A stretch of 64,000 nt of DNA from Burkholderia ubonensis subsp. mesacidophila. Its GTDB lineage: Bacteria > Pseudomonadota > Gammaproteobacteria > Burkholderiales > Burkholderiaceae. Under the pieces are notes generated by a model. The model did no database searches. It saw nothing but the letters and a program-made list of their open reading frames with translations, and was not told the DNA's origin. The translations under genes and the position numbers were made by a program. Positions 7,891-19,824 of the stretch are shown here, piece by piece. The DNA lies in the NCBI RefSeq assembly GCF_002097715.1, contig NZ_CP020737.1, positions 930,001-994,000 of the forward strand. Reading direction: 5' to 3'. The stretch's first letter is position 1. The number at the start of each line of letters is the position of its first letter.

Positions 7891-9644
7891 CTGTAATGAA
7901 TAACGATCCGAAGATATATTTCGACTGCACGTCTACGATCCGTAGCGGACTGAACACGGGGGTTCAGCGCGTGGTGCGTGGCTTGCTCGAGCAGAAAGAT
8001 ATATTCGAGCGTGAGCTCGCGGTCGAGTTTGTGCCGATCTGTCATCAGTTTGACTGGTACTATCGATTGGATGATGCGCTGAAGATGGCGGAGGCCGGTC
8101 GCGCAGATCCATCCTGCTCGAAAATCTCGTTTGGTTATCGGGATATTTATTTGTGTGCGGATGCTTTTTGGTCCATGGGCATGACGGAATGGTTGCCGTT
8201 TATCCGTGGTCGCGGCGCGACAATCGTTAGCGTCGTGTATGATCTTATTCCGCTCATGTATCCGCATTTTTTTGAGTCGAATGATATTGATGGTTTTCGC
8301 CATGCACTTGATGCTGTAATCGAGAACGCGGATCTTCTGCCATGCATTTCGCGGGCGACGCAAGCCGATTTGCGGAAGTATCTTGAAGAGAACTCGGGCG
8401 GAAAAGCTGTGCCACACACTGGCATATTTACATTGGCCCCGGGTTTGCGACCTGACGTAGCAGGGGCGGCGCGCGTTGATGTTGGCACTCCCGCAGCCTA
8501 TATGTTGACCGTTGGAACGCTGGAGCCCCGCAAGGGCATCATGCGATTGCTCGACGAATTCGAGGCGGTCTGGTCGCGTAACGACGACATACAGCTTGTG
8601 CTGGTGGGGAAGCGCGGGGCCGGTGCAGATGAGATAATTGCGCGCATCGATTCGCTCATCGAGCGCGGGCGGCCGATATCATGGCGCTCAAATGTATCGG
8701 ATGACGAACTAAAAGCGCTGTACGAGCGGGCGACGGCCGTCATTTGCCCGTCGCATGCAGAAGGCTTCGGTTTGCCACTCGCAGAGGCACTGAATTATGG
8801 CAGGCCGGTCTACGCAAATCGGTTGCCGGTTTTTGGCGAGTTTGCAGGCAGCTACCCGTTTTACTTTGACATCAATAAATCCGGGGATCTTGCGCATCTT
8901 GTTGGTGAGCGCGCCGGAAATTCGGCGGTTGCGCGTTCTCATCCCGAGTTTGCAGACTGGGCGGAATCGGCCAAGGAGCTCTCGGCACTTATTCGTCAGG
9001 TTGCGCCGCGATATGTATTCGGGCGGCCACCATTCAAGCAACAGACCTCGCTCGAAGCTGTTGCCTGGGCATATCGCTTGATTCTTGGACGAGAGTTGGA
9101 TGACGTCGAGGTAGCACAGCGATGGGTTGAAGAGTATCCGGAGATTCCGCGCCTCGCGGCGGCATTCCACGGCGAACTCAGAAATGCTGGAAATCCGCTC
9201 GATAAAGAGGCTATTCGATGGGCTTATCGCATTCTTCTTGGGCGAGAAGTTGATAGCGACAAGACTGTAGAGTTCTGGCAAGAGCGTTGCGCGACTTTTC
9301 CTGATCTAAAGAGTGAGCTGACGATAGAGTCGATCAAATCTGATGATGCACTCACTCCGGAGTCCATTAAGTTTGCCTATGAAATCATCTTGGGCAGAAC
9401 GGCCGACGCAGAGGCAGTAAATTACTGGATGGAATCGAAGGCAAGCTTGCGTGATCTACGTAACCACCTGGTGTTTGCAATACTTCTTGATGTGGAAAGT
9501 GCAATAACGCCTCAGTCAATCAATCTCGCCTATCAGATTATTTTGGGTAGGCCGGCGGATGCCGATGCCGTAAATTATTGGATGGATGCGGGGGTGAAAT
9601 TTGGTGAGCTGCGTGATCATTTGATGTTCACGTTGGCGCATTAA
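7887..9644 (+). CDS. Glycosyltransferase GT4 with C-terminal DUF4214-like repeats
   Basis: 585 residues, much longer than a simple GT4. Residues 1 to about 370 form the glycosyltransferase (IYFDCTSTIRSG, NTGVQRVVRGLL, VVYDLIPLMYPHFF, VGTLEPRKGI, SHAEGFGLPLAEAL). The rest holds four tandem units of 45-60 residues, each with Y-[RQE]-[LI]-[IL]-LGR followed by a [YFR]W pattern (AYRLILGRELDD, AYRILLGREVDS, AYEIILGRTADA, AYQIILGRPADA). This is the DUF4214-like pattern seen on secreted and polysaccharide-linked proteins. The last two units are nearly identical, suggesting recent duplication. The tail may bind an acceptor glycan or partner protein. The region is AT-richer than the flanking core genes. 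Confidence 0.75.
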   Translation: MTVMNNDPKIYFDCTSTIRSGLNTGVQRVVRGLLEQKDIFERELAVEFVPICHQFDWYYRLDDALKMAEAGRADPSCSKISFGYRDIYLCADAFWSMGMTEWLPFIRGRGATIVSVVYDLIPLMYPHFFESNDIDGFRHALDAVIENADLLPCISRATQADLRKYLEENSGGKAVPHTGIFTLAPGLRPDVAGAARVDVGTPAAYMLTVGTLEPRKGIMRLLDEFEAVWSRNDDIQLVLVGKRGAGADEIIARIDSLIERGRPISWRSNVSDDELKALYERATAVICPSHAEGFGLPLAEALNYGRPVYANRLPVFGEFAGSYPFYFDINKSGDLAHLVGERAGNSAVARSHPEFADWAESAKELSALIRQVAPRYVFGRPPFKQQTSLEAVAWAYRLILGRELDDVEVAQRWVEEYPEIPRLAAAFHGELRNAGNPLDKEAIRWAYRILLGREVDSDKTVEFWQERCATFPDLKSELTIESIKSDDALTPESIKFAYEIILGRTADAEAVNYWMESKASLRDLRNHLVFAILLDVESAITPQSINLAYQIILGRPADADAVNYWMDAGVKFGELRDHLMFTLAH

Positions 9645-9733
9645 TTTTAAGGACGCGATGCGCATTGTTGCCCTCTGGCGGCGGATGGTTGAGGCGATTG
9701 GAAATAATTTTGGTTTCGGATTGAGTGTAAATC

Positions 9734-10936
9734 ATGATAGCGAAAATACTTCAAGTTACAACGTATCCCATTGATCATCCTGATCATGGTGGGAAGTTGC
9801 GAGCTTTTCATATTAGAAAATCGCTTCGAGAAAAATTTCGCGTTGAGACGCTTTCGTTTTCGCTCGGTCAAGGTGATTCGGTTGCAGGTTTGAACGTATG
9901 TCTTGATCATGATGCCTGCATGCAAGTCGTTAAGCATGGGTATTTGGCCGATTGGGGCATTAATGAATATCTTGAAAGTCGCCCGGAATTGAAGGCGCGC
10001 GTCATGAGCGCCGTGGCGGAATTTTCGCCAGATATTGTCATGCTTGAGCAGCCATTTATGTGGCCATTGATCGAGGAGATGCTTCGCGATCGCGTCATCG
10101 GCAATGCTCTTGTGATCTACAGCTCTCAAAATAACGAGTGCGCGCTTAAGAAGGGCGTTTATGAGGGTATTTTTAACGAGGCTGATGCCGAGTTGAATCT
10201 TTCGCGTGTTGCTGAAATTGAGAGTGGCATTGCCAAGCGCGCCGATCTGTCGTTGGCGGTGACGGAGGAAGACGTCGAGTATCTGAAATCGATGGCGCCT
10301 GAGACGGATGTTCTGCTTTACAGAAATGGTCACCAGGGAATCGATGATGCGCCGGCCAAATCGCGTTGGCAACAGAAATTCAAGGATTATGAGCGAAATT
10401 GGGTTTTTGTCGGCAGCTGGCATCCGCCTAATATCGATGGGCTGCACGCACTGATTGAAGGTGGAGTTAACGATTTGCCGAGCGGCAGGCTCAAGGTCTG
10501 GGTCTTTGGGAATGCGGGGCCGGGACTGATGGCGACGTATAATCTGAAGGAATCAGATTTGCCTAATTTTAGTATTCAGGGCCTCGCTGAAACGGATGAG
10601 ATAAACTCTGCAATTACTGCCGCGACTGGTGTAGTTTTGCCGGTATGGGGAGGAGGTGGGAGTAATTTGAAGACGGCGCAAGCGCTTCTCTCGGGCAAGA
10701 CGGTTGTTGGCTCAAAATATGCGTTCCGCGGGTTCGAGAATTACATGGGTGAACCTGGCGTCTTTCTGTTTGATTCGCCTGCTGAATTGGTGGGCGGGAT
10801 GGACTCCGTGCGTGCGAATGAATCATTCTACGGCCGGCCGAACGCCGAGCGGGATTTGAAGTGGGAAAATCTGTTGAGTGATTTGCCGGGAAAGATTGAA
10901 GGCTATTTCTTGAAGAAAGCGTTGCGAGGAAACTGA
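9734..10936 (+). CDS. Glycosyltransferase, GT4-like
   Basis: 400 residues starting ILQVTTYPIDHPDHGGK, with the usual N-terminal GT-B glycine turn. The second domain opens at FVGSWHPPNIDGL, and VVLPVWGGGGSNLKTAQALLSGK is a donor-site variant typical of the GT family that lacks the usual acidic pair. The 89 bases before it hold no gene. It does not carry the TGIxRV N-terminus of its neighbours. The substrate is unknown. Confidence 0.7.
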   Translation: MIAKILQVTTYPIDHPDHGGKLRAFHIRKSLREKFRVETLSFSLGQGDSVAGLNVCLDHDACMQVVKHGYLADWGINEYLESRPELKARVMSAVAEFSPDIVMLEQPFMWPLIEEMLRDRVIGNALVIYSSQNNECALKKGVYEGIFNEADAELNLSRVAEIESGIAKRADLSLAVTEEDVEYLKSMAPETDVLLYRNGHQGIDDAPAKSRWQQKFKDYERNWVFVGSWHPPNIDGLHALIEGGVNDLPSGRLKVWVFGNAGPGLMATYNLKESDLPNFSIQGLAETDEINSAITAATGVVLPVWGGGGSNLKTAQALLSGKTVVGSKYAFRGFENYMGEPGVFLFDSPAELVGGMDSVRANESFYGRPNAERDLKWENLLSDLPGKIEGYFLKKALRGN

Positions 10937-10943
10937 GTAGATT

Positions 10944-12055
10944 ATGGGAATTTATTTCGACTACACCACGTTGGCGCGATGGGCGGGTAATCCCACGGGC
11001 ATAAGCCGCGTGGTGCACCTGATCGGTGCCGAGCTTTTGAAGCTGGATGGTGATGTCGTGCCTGTTTGTTTCTCGGAGCAGGAGGAGCTGCGCTACTATG
11101 ATCCTACCGCTAAGGCGATGGGTGATCGCATGCACCTTTCGCCGAATGACGTGGTTTTCTCGGCTGGCGCAAATTGGGATATTCCGGGATTCAATGATTG
11201 CCTGAGGAGGGTTCGCGAAGAGGGGGCGAAAGTTTCCATTCTCTTTTATGACACGATTCCGGATAAATTTCCTTACTGTTTCGGGCCGGGATTTCCGGAT
11301 ATTTACCGTGCCTGGTTGCGGGATACGTTGTCATTTTCCGATTTTTCATTTGCGATATCGGAAAACACGAAGCGCGACGTCATCGAGTTTGCGAAAAAGA
11401 ATGGCTTGTCGGCGCCGGAGATAAAAGTGATTCGACTGGGCGACGAAATCCATCGTGACGTTGCGAACTCGGTGGCGCCGCGCCCGGAAATTCTGGGGTT
11501 GGGAAAGTATGTGCTGTCGGTTGGTACGGTCGAATGTCGCAAGAATCATATTGCGCTATTGAACGCATATCGCCTGCTTGCGAGCGAGGGGAAGAGCGAC
11601 CTGCCAAAACTGGTGATCGTCGGTCGGCAGGGATGGCTTGATCACTCGATCAAGTTCCAGGTCGAAAACGATCCAGTCATTGCTGACAGCATTTTTGTGA
11701 TGTCCGATGTCTCCGATATGGAGCTGGACCATCTCTATGCAAACGCAATGTTTACGCTATACCCAGCTCTTTACGAGGGATGGGGCCTGCCGATCGCGGA
11801 GAGCCTGCGCTACGGGAAGCAGTGTGTGGCTTCGTCAACCTCGAGCATGACGGAAATTGCCCCCGAATTGACGCGCTTTGCGCATCCGTTGAAAGTGGAG
11901 CAATGGGCGCGGCACATTGAAGAGCTTTATCTGAATCCGGCCCAGTTGTCGGAGGAGACCAATCGTATTGTCAATGGCTACCGAGGCACATCCTGGAAGC
12001 AGAGTGCGGAGCAGGTGTTGACTGGGCTCCAGTCCGATATGACGGTAATCAACGG

Positions 12056-12059
<4 letters not shown>
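10944..12059 (+). CDS. Glycosyltransferase, GT4 with TGISRV N-terminus (tandem copy A)
   Basis: 371 residues. The start is YFDYTTLARWAGNPTGISRV. Then come FYDTIPDKFPYCF, SVGTVECRKNH, VIVGRQGWLDHS and a donor-site stretch YEGWGLPIAESLRYGKQC. It overlaps the next gene by four bases (ATGA), and that gene is clearly a close paralogue, so this is a tandem duplication that has kept its C-terminal half most similar. Likely a mannosyl- or rhamnosyltransferase given the gmd-rmd genes downstream, but that is inference. Confidence 0.8.
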
Positions 12060-14223
<2,164 letters not shown>

Positions 14224-14224
14224 C

Positions 14225-15109
14225 ATGCCGAGCGTCCTGATAACGGGAATCGCGGGGTTCACGGGTAAGTATCTCGCGGACCTGTTGCGTACGCGTGGTT
14301 ACAGCGTCAGCGGGATCGCACACAGCGTGTGCTCCGGGGAGGAGCACATTTACCAGTGCGACCTGCTGGACCGGAGTGGTCTTGCGAACGTGTTGCGCGA
14401 AGTGAAGCCCGACTACGTGGTTCACCTGGCCGCTATTGCGTTCGTGGCGCATGGCGATGCGGATGCCATGTATCGCACAAACGTGGTCGGCACGCGCAAC
14501 TTGCTGGAAGCCGTGGCGGAGTCGGGTCACATCCCACGCTGTGTTCTGCTGGCCAGTAGCGCAAACATTTATGGCAACACTGCCATCGACCCCTTGGTCG
14601 AGACTGTTGCTCCTTCGCCCGCAAATGATTACGCAGTGAGCAAGGTGGCAATGGAATATATGGCGAGCCTATGGGCTTCGCGTTTGCCTATTACGCTCGT
14701 GCGCCCGTTCAACTACACCGGAATTGGTCAGTCGGTGAACTTCCTTCTGCCGAAGATCGTCGACCATTTCAAGCGCGGCGCCCGTGAAATCGAACTCGGT
14801 AATCTCGATGTCGCCCGCGATTTCTCCGATGTCAGGACGGTTGTGGACGCGTATGCGCGCCTGCTCGACGTCAAACCCGCGGGTGACGTTTTCAATGTGT
14901 GCTCAGGCGACGCGGTCACCTTGCGGGACGCGATTTCGATCCTCGAGCGAATCGCGGGCTATCAGATCGATGTGAAGGTCAATCCGGCGTTCGTGCGCGC
15001 GGGGGAGGTAAAGTACCTCCGCGGCAGCAACGAAAAGCTGCGATGCCGGATCGGCGAATTGAAGGCGATCTCGCTCGAGGAAACCCTGCAGTGGATGTAT
15101 GAAGCGTAA
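14225..15109 (+). CDS. rmd: GDP-6-deoxy-4-keto-D-mannose reductase (GDP-D-rhamnose forming)
   Basis: 294 residues from ATG 14225, one base after the gmd stop; an in-frame ATG at 14201 lies inside gmd. It has an extended-SDR fold: GIAGFTGKYLADLL, HLAAIAFVAHG, LLASSANIYG and the Tyr-x3-Lys AVSK segment. ELGNLDVARDFSDVRTVVDAY near residue 195 is the Rmd-type region. Rmd gives GDP-D-rhamnose, while Fcl would give GDP-L-fucose. The missing epimerase-type features and the A-band-like neighbour at 15118 favour Rmd. Confidence 0.82.
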   Translation: MPSVLITGIAGFTGKYLADLLRTRGYSVSGIAHSVCSGEEHIYQCDLLDRSGLANVLREVKPDYVVHLAAIAFVAHGDADAMYRTNVVGTRNLLEAVAESGHIPRCVLLASSANIYGNTAIDPLVETVAPSPANDYAVSKVAMEYMASLWASRLPITLVRPFNYTGIGQSVNFLLPKIVDHFKRGAREIELGNLDVARDFSDVRTVVDAYARLLDVKPAGDVFNVCSGDAVTLRDAISILERIAGYQIDVKVNPAFVRAGEVKYLRGSNEKLRCRIGELKAISLEETLQWMYEA

Positions 15110-15117
15110 AGGCGGGC

Positions 15118-16275
15118 ATGTTGAAGGCGCTTCATATTTATCGTACGTATTTCCCCGATCCACCGGGGGGATTGCAGGAGGCGATCCGGCAGATCAGCCT
15201 CGCCACGCGGGACTGTGGCGTCGAGTCGCGAATATTCACGCTGTCGCCCACGCCGGCGCCGCGCGAATTGCAGTTCGCCGAAGGAAACGTGATCCGGTCG
15301 AAGTCGTGGATGGCGCCGGCCTCGTGCGATATCGGTGGACCGGATGCGTTCTGGCGGTTTCGCGAACTGGCGAATTGGGCTGACGTTCTCCACTTTCATT
15401 TCCCTTGGCCGTTTGGCGACGTGCTGCGGCTTTCCGGAGTGAGGAACAAGCCGGCGGTAATGACGTACCACTCTGATGTTGTCCGGCAACGGTATCTCGG
15501 ATATGTGTACGGGCCGCTGATGCGCTGGATGCTGAGCTCGATGTCAGCCGTTGTCGCAACGTCTCCTGCCTACGCACAATCAAGCCCGGTCCTGACCTCG
15601 CTCGTACGTCCGGATCGGGTACGCGTGATTCCGCTCGGCATCGCGGATTATGCGACTGATGATATTGCACGGCAGTGCGGACCGGACACGCTGGCGCGTC
15701 TTTCGTTGGGCAACAGGCCGTATTTTCTGTCGCTGGGCGTGCTGCGTTACTACAAGGGGCTTCACACGCTGATCGAAGCCGCGCCTTCTATTCCGGCCGA
15801 TTTGGTCATAGCCGGATCCGGTCCCGAGTTGAATCGCCTGAAGGCACTGGCCGCCGCGGTTGGGGCGTCAAACGTGATATTCGCAGGGCAAGTGACGAAC
15901 GAAGAGAAGATGGCGCTCCTGAAAGGGTGCCGCGGGTTGGTTTTGCCATCTCAATTGCGTTCGGAGGCGTTCGGCATGGTGTTGGTCGAGGCATCAATGT
16001 TCGGGAAGCCGATGGTGTGTTGCGAAATCGGTTCAGGCACCTCGTATGTCAACGAGCATGGTGTGACGGGCTTCGTCGTGGAGCCGGAGTCGCCGCGTGC
16101 GTTGGCGGCCGCCGTTAATGCGTTGCTTGATGACGAGCATGCATCGGCGCGCATGGGCAAGGCTGCGCGCGCGCGTTACGAGCGCTTGTTTTCTGCTCCT
16201 GCGTTGGGTGGAGCTTACAAGGACCTGTATGAAGAGGTCTTGGGTGGCGGCCGGACGTACAGCGTGTCCGGTTGA
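15118..16275 (+). CDS. Glycosyltransferase, GT4, WbpZ/WbdC-like mannosyl/rhamnosyltransferase
   Basis: 385 residues: RTYFPDPPGGLQEAIRQI, FHFPWPFGDV, TYHSDVVRQ, LSLGVLRYYKGLHTLIEA, and a donor-site block SEAFGMVLVEASMFGKPM followed by CEIGSGTSYVN. This block is the hallmark of the WbpY/WbpZ and WbdB/WbdC group, which add D-rhamnose or D-mannose near the reducing end of A-band-like polymers. That fits its position right after gmd-rmd. The exact acceptor is inferred. Confidence 0.8.
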   Translation: MLKALHIYRTYFPDPPGGLQEAIRQISLATRDCGVESRIFTLSPTPAPRELQFAEGNVIRSKSWMAPASCDIGGPDAFWRFRELANWADVLHFHFPWPFGDVLRLSGVRNKPAVMTYHSDVVRQRYLGYVYGPLMRWMLSSMSAVVATSPAYAQSSPVLTSLVRPDRVRVIPLGIADYATDDIARQCGPDTLARLSLGNRPYFLSLGVLRYYKGLHTLIEAAPSIPADLVIAGSGPELNRLKALAAAVGASNVIFAGQVTNEEKMALLKGCRGLVLPSQLRSEAFGMVLVEASMFGKPMVCCEIGSGTSYVNEHGVTGFVVEPESPRALAAAVNALLDDEHASARMGKAARARYERLFSAPALGGAYKDLYEEVLGGGRTYSVSG

Positions 16276-16374
16276 GCGAGCGTTTTTTCGAAGCATGAGT
16301 CATGTGTTCGCCAAATCGGAAAATGCAGCAGTAGCGGCGGTACTTGTGCATGTGCGCAGCAAAAGGGGCAAGAG

Positions 16375-17520
16375 GTGAGTGCATTACCTGTCTGGATTGA
16401 AATATCGGTATTTGACCATTGGGGCCCAAAGCCTCATGGTATTCCTCGCGTCACTCAGAACATCTTCATCGAGAGTCTGAAGAAAACTGGCCTGCGGTAC
16501 TTTTACTATCATCCGACACGCGAACAGTTCATCGTCACAGAGGAACTCGCTTATTTCGTTGCCTTGGCGAAAGGCGAACGGAGATTCGATCCGGCTGAGC
16601 TACCTGACGGACCATTGTTCACGGATGCACTGAGCAGCTGTGCGCGGGGGCTGTTTTCCGCAGTAGGTTGGGATCATCCCGGCTATTTCGCGCAGCTTGC
16701 CGAGCTGAGGCGCTGTCGTCCGGATTTCGCAATTCAGTTTGTTGTCTACGATCTGATCGCTATCAAATATCCGCAGTTCTTCACGCGTGAATTTGGTGGG
16801 CGGGTGCAGGACTTTCTTCGCGCGTTGCCGCTTGTGTGCGATCGGTTCATGTGCATTTCGCAAAGCACAGCATCCGACGTGCGGGCCTTGTTGAAGGCAG
16901 ACGCCGATACTCGTGTGATTTTGATTGGCGGCGATATCGACGATGTGAGTAAGGCGCCAGCGGATTCGCCGTCACGCGTCGCTCGTCCGTTTGTTCTATG
17001 TGTAGGGACATTGGAGATCCGCAAGAATCATATTCTGCTGTATTACGTTTGGCGCAGGCTGGCGGAACACCTGGGGGCGTCATGTCCTAAGCTTGTTCTC
17101 GTGGGGCGGCCAGGTTGGTTGAGCGGTGATGTCGCCTACCTGTTCTTGAACGATCCCTTGACGGCAGACCTCGTGGAAATTCGCCACGACGTGTCGAATC
17201 GTGAACTGGTGACCTTGTTCAGCGATTGCTTGTTTAGTGTCTTTCCATCGTTTTATGAGGGTTGGGGCTTGCCCGCTTGGGAGAGCTTGTTCTACGGCAA
17301 GGTCTGCGCAACGTCGAATACGGCGAGTCTTCCCGAAATCAATCCATTTCCGCAGCTGATGTTCGATCCTTACGATCACAAGCAGGCGTTCGACGTGATC
17401 CGGATGTTGATCGAGGAGCCGGACACGCGCGCGGAATATGAAGCGCAGATTCCCGCGAAGTTCCCTAGGCAGACCTGGGAAACCTGCTTTGACGAGTTGT
17501 ATCAGCAGATCGTGGCGTAA
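16375..17520 (+). CDS. Glycosyltransferase, GT4 with HGIPRV N-terminus
   Basis: 381 residues starting at GTG 16375 with a purine-rich AAGAG just upstream. N-terminal VWIEISVFDHWGPKPHGI then PRV is a variant of the TGIxRV family start. FVVYDLIAIKYPQFF, VGTLEIRKNH, LVGRPGWLSGD and FYEGWGLPAWESLFYGK follow. It is the fifth member of the paralogous set in this locus. A 99-base gap with no gene precedes it. Confidence 0.78.
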   Translation: MSALPVWIEISVFDHWGPKPHGIPRVTQNIFIESLKKTGLRYFYYHPTREQFIVTEELAYFVALAKGERRFDPAELPDGPLFTDALSSCARGLFSAVGWDHPGYFAQLAELRRCRPDFAIQFVVYDLIAIKYPQFFTREFGGRVQDFLRALPLVCDRFMCISQSTASDVRALLKADADTRVILIGGDIDDVSKAPADSPSRVARPFVLCVGTLEIRKNHILLYYVWRRLAEHLGASCPKLVLVGRPGWLSGDVAYLFLNDPLTADLVEIRHDVSNRELVTLFSDCLFSVFPSFYEGWGLPAWESLFYGKVCATSNTASLPEINPFPQLMFDPYDHKQAFDVIRMLIEEPDTRAEYEAQIPAKFPRQTWETCFDELYQQIVA

Positions 17521-17833
17521 CGCGGTTTCGGGGAGGGGGCGTGCTTGCTTGGCGCCGTGCGCAGGCCGCTGGTTGATCGAGACGGCTTTCCTTCGTGATG
17601 CCGTCGGGACGGCGGCGCTGCGCACGCTTGGCGCGTGGCGCGATCCACGAGCGATGGTGAGGCGACCGGACGAACTGCCTTGCGACACGAATGTTCGATG
17701 TGAGCTTGGTTAAGCGACCGCCTGATAGAATGCCTGCTGCCAAGACGACGATCCGACCCACCGACAATACCTGCCGACAAGGCTGCACAGACGTGTTTGG
17801 TCCGGACGGCGGATTCACGATGAAATCTATCGA
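17521..17833. other. Intergenic stretch without a gene
   Basis: 313 bases between the last variable glycosyltransferase and wbiG. No open frame with codon use like its neighbours is present. A TAGAAT near 17726 could be a -10 box, but I see no -35 at a proper distance, so promoter evidence is weak. This gap separates the variable cassette from the more conserved wbiG-wbiH-wbiI end. Confidence 0.4.
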
Positions 17834-18787
17834 ATGATTCTAGTAACAGGAGCCAGCGGGTTTGTGGGCCAAGCGACGTGTCGCGCGTTGCTGGCGCGTG
17901 GAGAGCACGTCGTCAGGCTGGTCCGGCGCCCGACTGGTCAACCTGACCTTGGTCCCGAATGGGTGCACGATCAGGCGGATTTTGCCGGCATCGAGCAAAT
18001 GTGGCCCGACTGGGTACGATGCGATACGGTCATTCACCTCGCCGCGCGGGTTCATGTCATGCGCGACTCGGCGGTGGACCCTGCGGCTGCATACCGTGAA
18101 ACCAATGTGGAGGGCACGCTTCGCGTGGCTCGAGCAGCGCACGCGATCGGCGCACGTCGGTTTGTCTACGTGAGCAGCATCAAGGCGGTAGGGGAAAGCA
18201 GTGCTGGACGCGCGCCGCTTAGCGAAGTCGACGAGCCGGCCCCGCTAGACCCGTATGGCATATCCAAACTTGAGGCCGAAAGGGGACTTGTCGCATTCGG
18301 ACGCGACTCGGGGATGGAAATTGTGATCGTCAGGCCGCCGCTGGTATATGGCCCAGGTGTGCGTGCCAACTTCCAAAGCCTGATGCGAGCGTTATCCAAG
18401 CGAATTCCTTTGCCTTTAGGGGCGATTTCGGCGCGCCGTAGCTTGATCTACGTCGAGAATCTCGCGAATGCGCTGTTGGTGTGCGCGAGCGATTCCCGTG
18501 CCGCCGGGCAGGTTTTTCACGTCGCCGATGGCCGTGACCTTACTGTGACCGAGTTGGCGCGTAGCTTGGCCACGTATCTGGATGCTCCCGCTCGACTGCT
18601 TCCAGTGCCTGCGATCTGGCTGCGTATCGCGGGGCGGCTGACTGGGCGCCTCCCAGAGGTCGAGCGACTCGTCGGGGCGCTGCAACTTGACACGCGTCGG
18701 ATTCGAGACGTGCTCGACTGGTGTCCCCCGCACGACGTAGAAGACGGGTTGAGACAAACGGCGATTTGGTATCGCTCCACGCAGTAA
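17834..18787 (+). CDS. wbiG: NAD-dependent epimerase/reductase, WbpV/WbiG-like
   Basis: 317-residue extended SDR: TGASGFVGQATCRALL, HLAARVHVM, YVSSIKAVGE, Tyr-x3-Lys (YGISK), VRPPLVYGPGV. In Pseudomonas the order wbpV-wbpL-wbpM is the same as here, and WbpV acts with WbpM to make UDP-D-QuiNAc. By analogy this enzyme reduces UDP-4-keto-6-deoxy-GlcNAc. An alternative is a simple UDP-sugar 4-epimerase. Five bases separate it from the next start. Confidence 0.75.
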   Translation: MILVTGASGFVGQATCRALLARGEHVVRLVRRPTGQPDLGPEWVHDQADFAGIEQMWPDWVRCDTVIHLAARVHVMRDSAVDPAAAYRETNVEGTLRVARAAHAIGARRFVYVSSIKAVGESSAGRAPLSEVDEPAPLDPYGISKLEAERGLVAFGRDSGMEIVIVRPPLVYGPGVRANFQSLMRALSKRIPLPLGAISARRSLIYVENLANALLVCASDSRAAGQVFHVADGRDLTVTELARSLATYLDAPARLLPVPAIWLRIAGRLTGRLPEVERLVGALQLDTRRIRDVLDWCPPHDVEDGLRQTAIWYRSTQ

Positions 18788-18792
18788 ATGCA

Positions 18793-19824
18793 ATGTTGAC
18801 CAGTACGATTACATCTAGTCCTTTCCCCGTCGCGGCAACTTGGGCGCTATGTGCCGCGCTGGCATGCGCGGCGATTCTCTGGGGACTGCTGAAAACCGGC
18901 CTCGCATGGCACCTTGCGACGGATGTTCCGAACGATCGTTCTTTGCATACGTTGCCCACACCAAGGGCGGGAGCTTGGGGAGTGGTTCCGGTTGCCGCGG
19001 TTGGCATATGGATGGCGGACTCCGAATTTCACTGGATCGTGGCACTCGCGGCCTTTCTGGCCATTGTGTCCCTGGTAGACGATCGACGCGGGCTGCCGGC
19101 ACGCGTGCGCTTCAGCGCCCATGTCGCTGCAGTTGCGATGCTCCTGAGTCTCTATCCGAGTGTCCAGCCATGGTGGGCATTCCTCGTGATCGCCTTTGTG
19201 CTGGTGTGGCTGATCAACTTGTATAACTTCATGGATGGCGCAGATGGGCTGGCAGGCGGCATGACGCTGTTCGGCTTTTCGGCTTATGCCGCGGGAGCCG
19301 TCATCAGCGCTCATCCGTTGCCGTTGCTGGCCATCGCAGCGGTGACTGTCGCGGGGGCCAGCCTCGGGTTTCTGATCTTCAATTTTCATCCGGCACGGAT
19401 TTTTCTTGGTGATGCCGGATCCATATCGCTCGGTTTTCTGGCCGGGGCAATGGGGTATTGGGGATGGATTCGCGGAGTATGGCCTTTATGGTTCCCGCCC
19501 TTAATTTTTTCCCCGTTCATCGCAGATGCATCCGCGACGCTGTTCAAGCGGCTTCTTCGAGGGGAGAAGTTCTGGCAAGCTCATCGCGAACATTACTATC
19601 AAAGAATGGTTCGTTCCGGGGTGGGGCATGCGTTGACCGCAGTTTCATGGTACTTCGTGATGGCTATCGGCGTCGGCGTAGCGTTGTGGGGGCTCGATCG
19701 TTCACCGTTGATTCAGTGGGTCGTCGTTGCCATGTGGGCCTGCATACTCATGTGCATCGGTGGTGTGATTGATGCGCGATGGCGACGATTCCTGAAACTT
19801 ACAACCGAAAGGGATGAGACATGA
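18793..19824 (+). CDS. wbiH: Polyprenyl-phosphate sugar-1-phosphate transferase, WbpL/WbiH-like
   Basis: Integral membrane enzyme of the MraY/WecA/WbpL family that moves a UDP-HexNAc phosphate onto undecaprenyl phosphate to begin an O-antigen unit. 343 residues from ATG 18793. It has about ten membrane segments, DVPNDRSLHTLPTPRAG (cytoplasmic Asp/Arg loop), VSLVDDRRGLP (DD motif), LYNFMDGADGLAGG (NxxNxxDGxDG-like catalytic loop) and HPARIFLGDAGS. The C-terminal RLLRGEKFWQAHREHYYQR is the His-rich substrate loop. Its stop overlaps wbiI (ATGA). Confidence 0.88.
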   Translation: MLTSTITSSPFPVAATWALCAALACAAILWGLLKTGLAWHLATDVPNDRSLHTLPTPRAGAWGVVPVAAVGIWMADSEFHWIVALAAFLAIVSLVDDRRGLPARVRFSAHVAAVAMLLSLYPSVQPWWAFLVIAFVLVWLINLYNFMDGADGLAGGMTLFGFSAYAAGAVISAHPLPLLAIAAVTVAGASLGFLIFNFHPARIFLGDAGSISLGFLAGAMGYWGWIRGVWPLWFPPLIFSPFIADASATLFKRLLRGEKFWQAHREHYYQRMVRSGVGHALTAVSWYFVMAIGVGVALWGLDRSPLIQWVVVAMWACILMCIGGVIDARWRRFLKLTTERDET

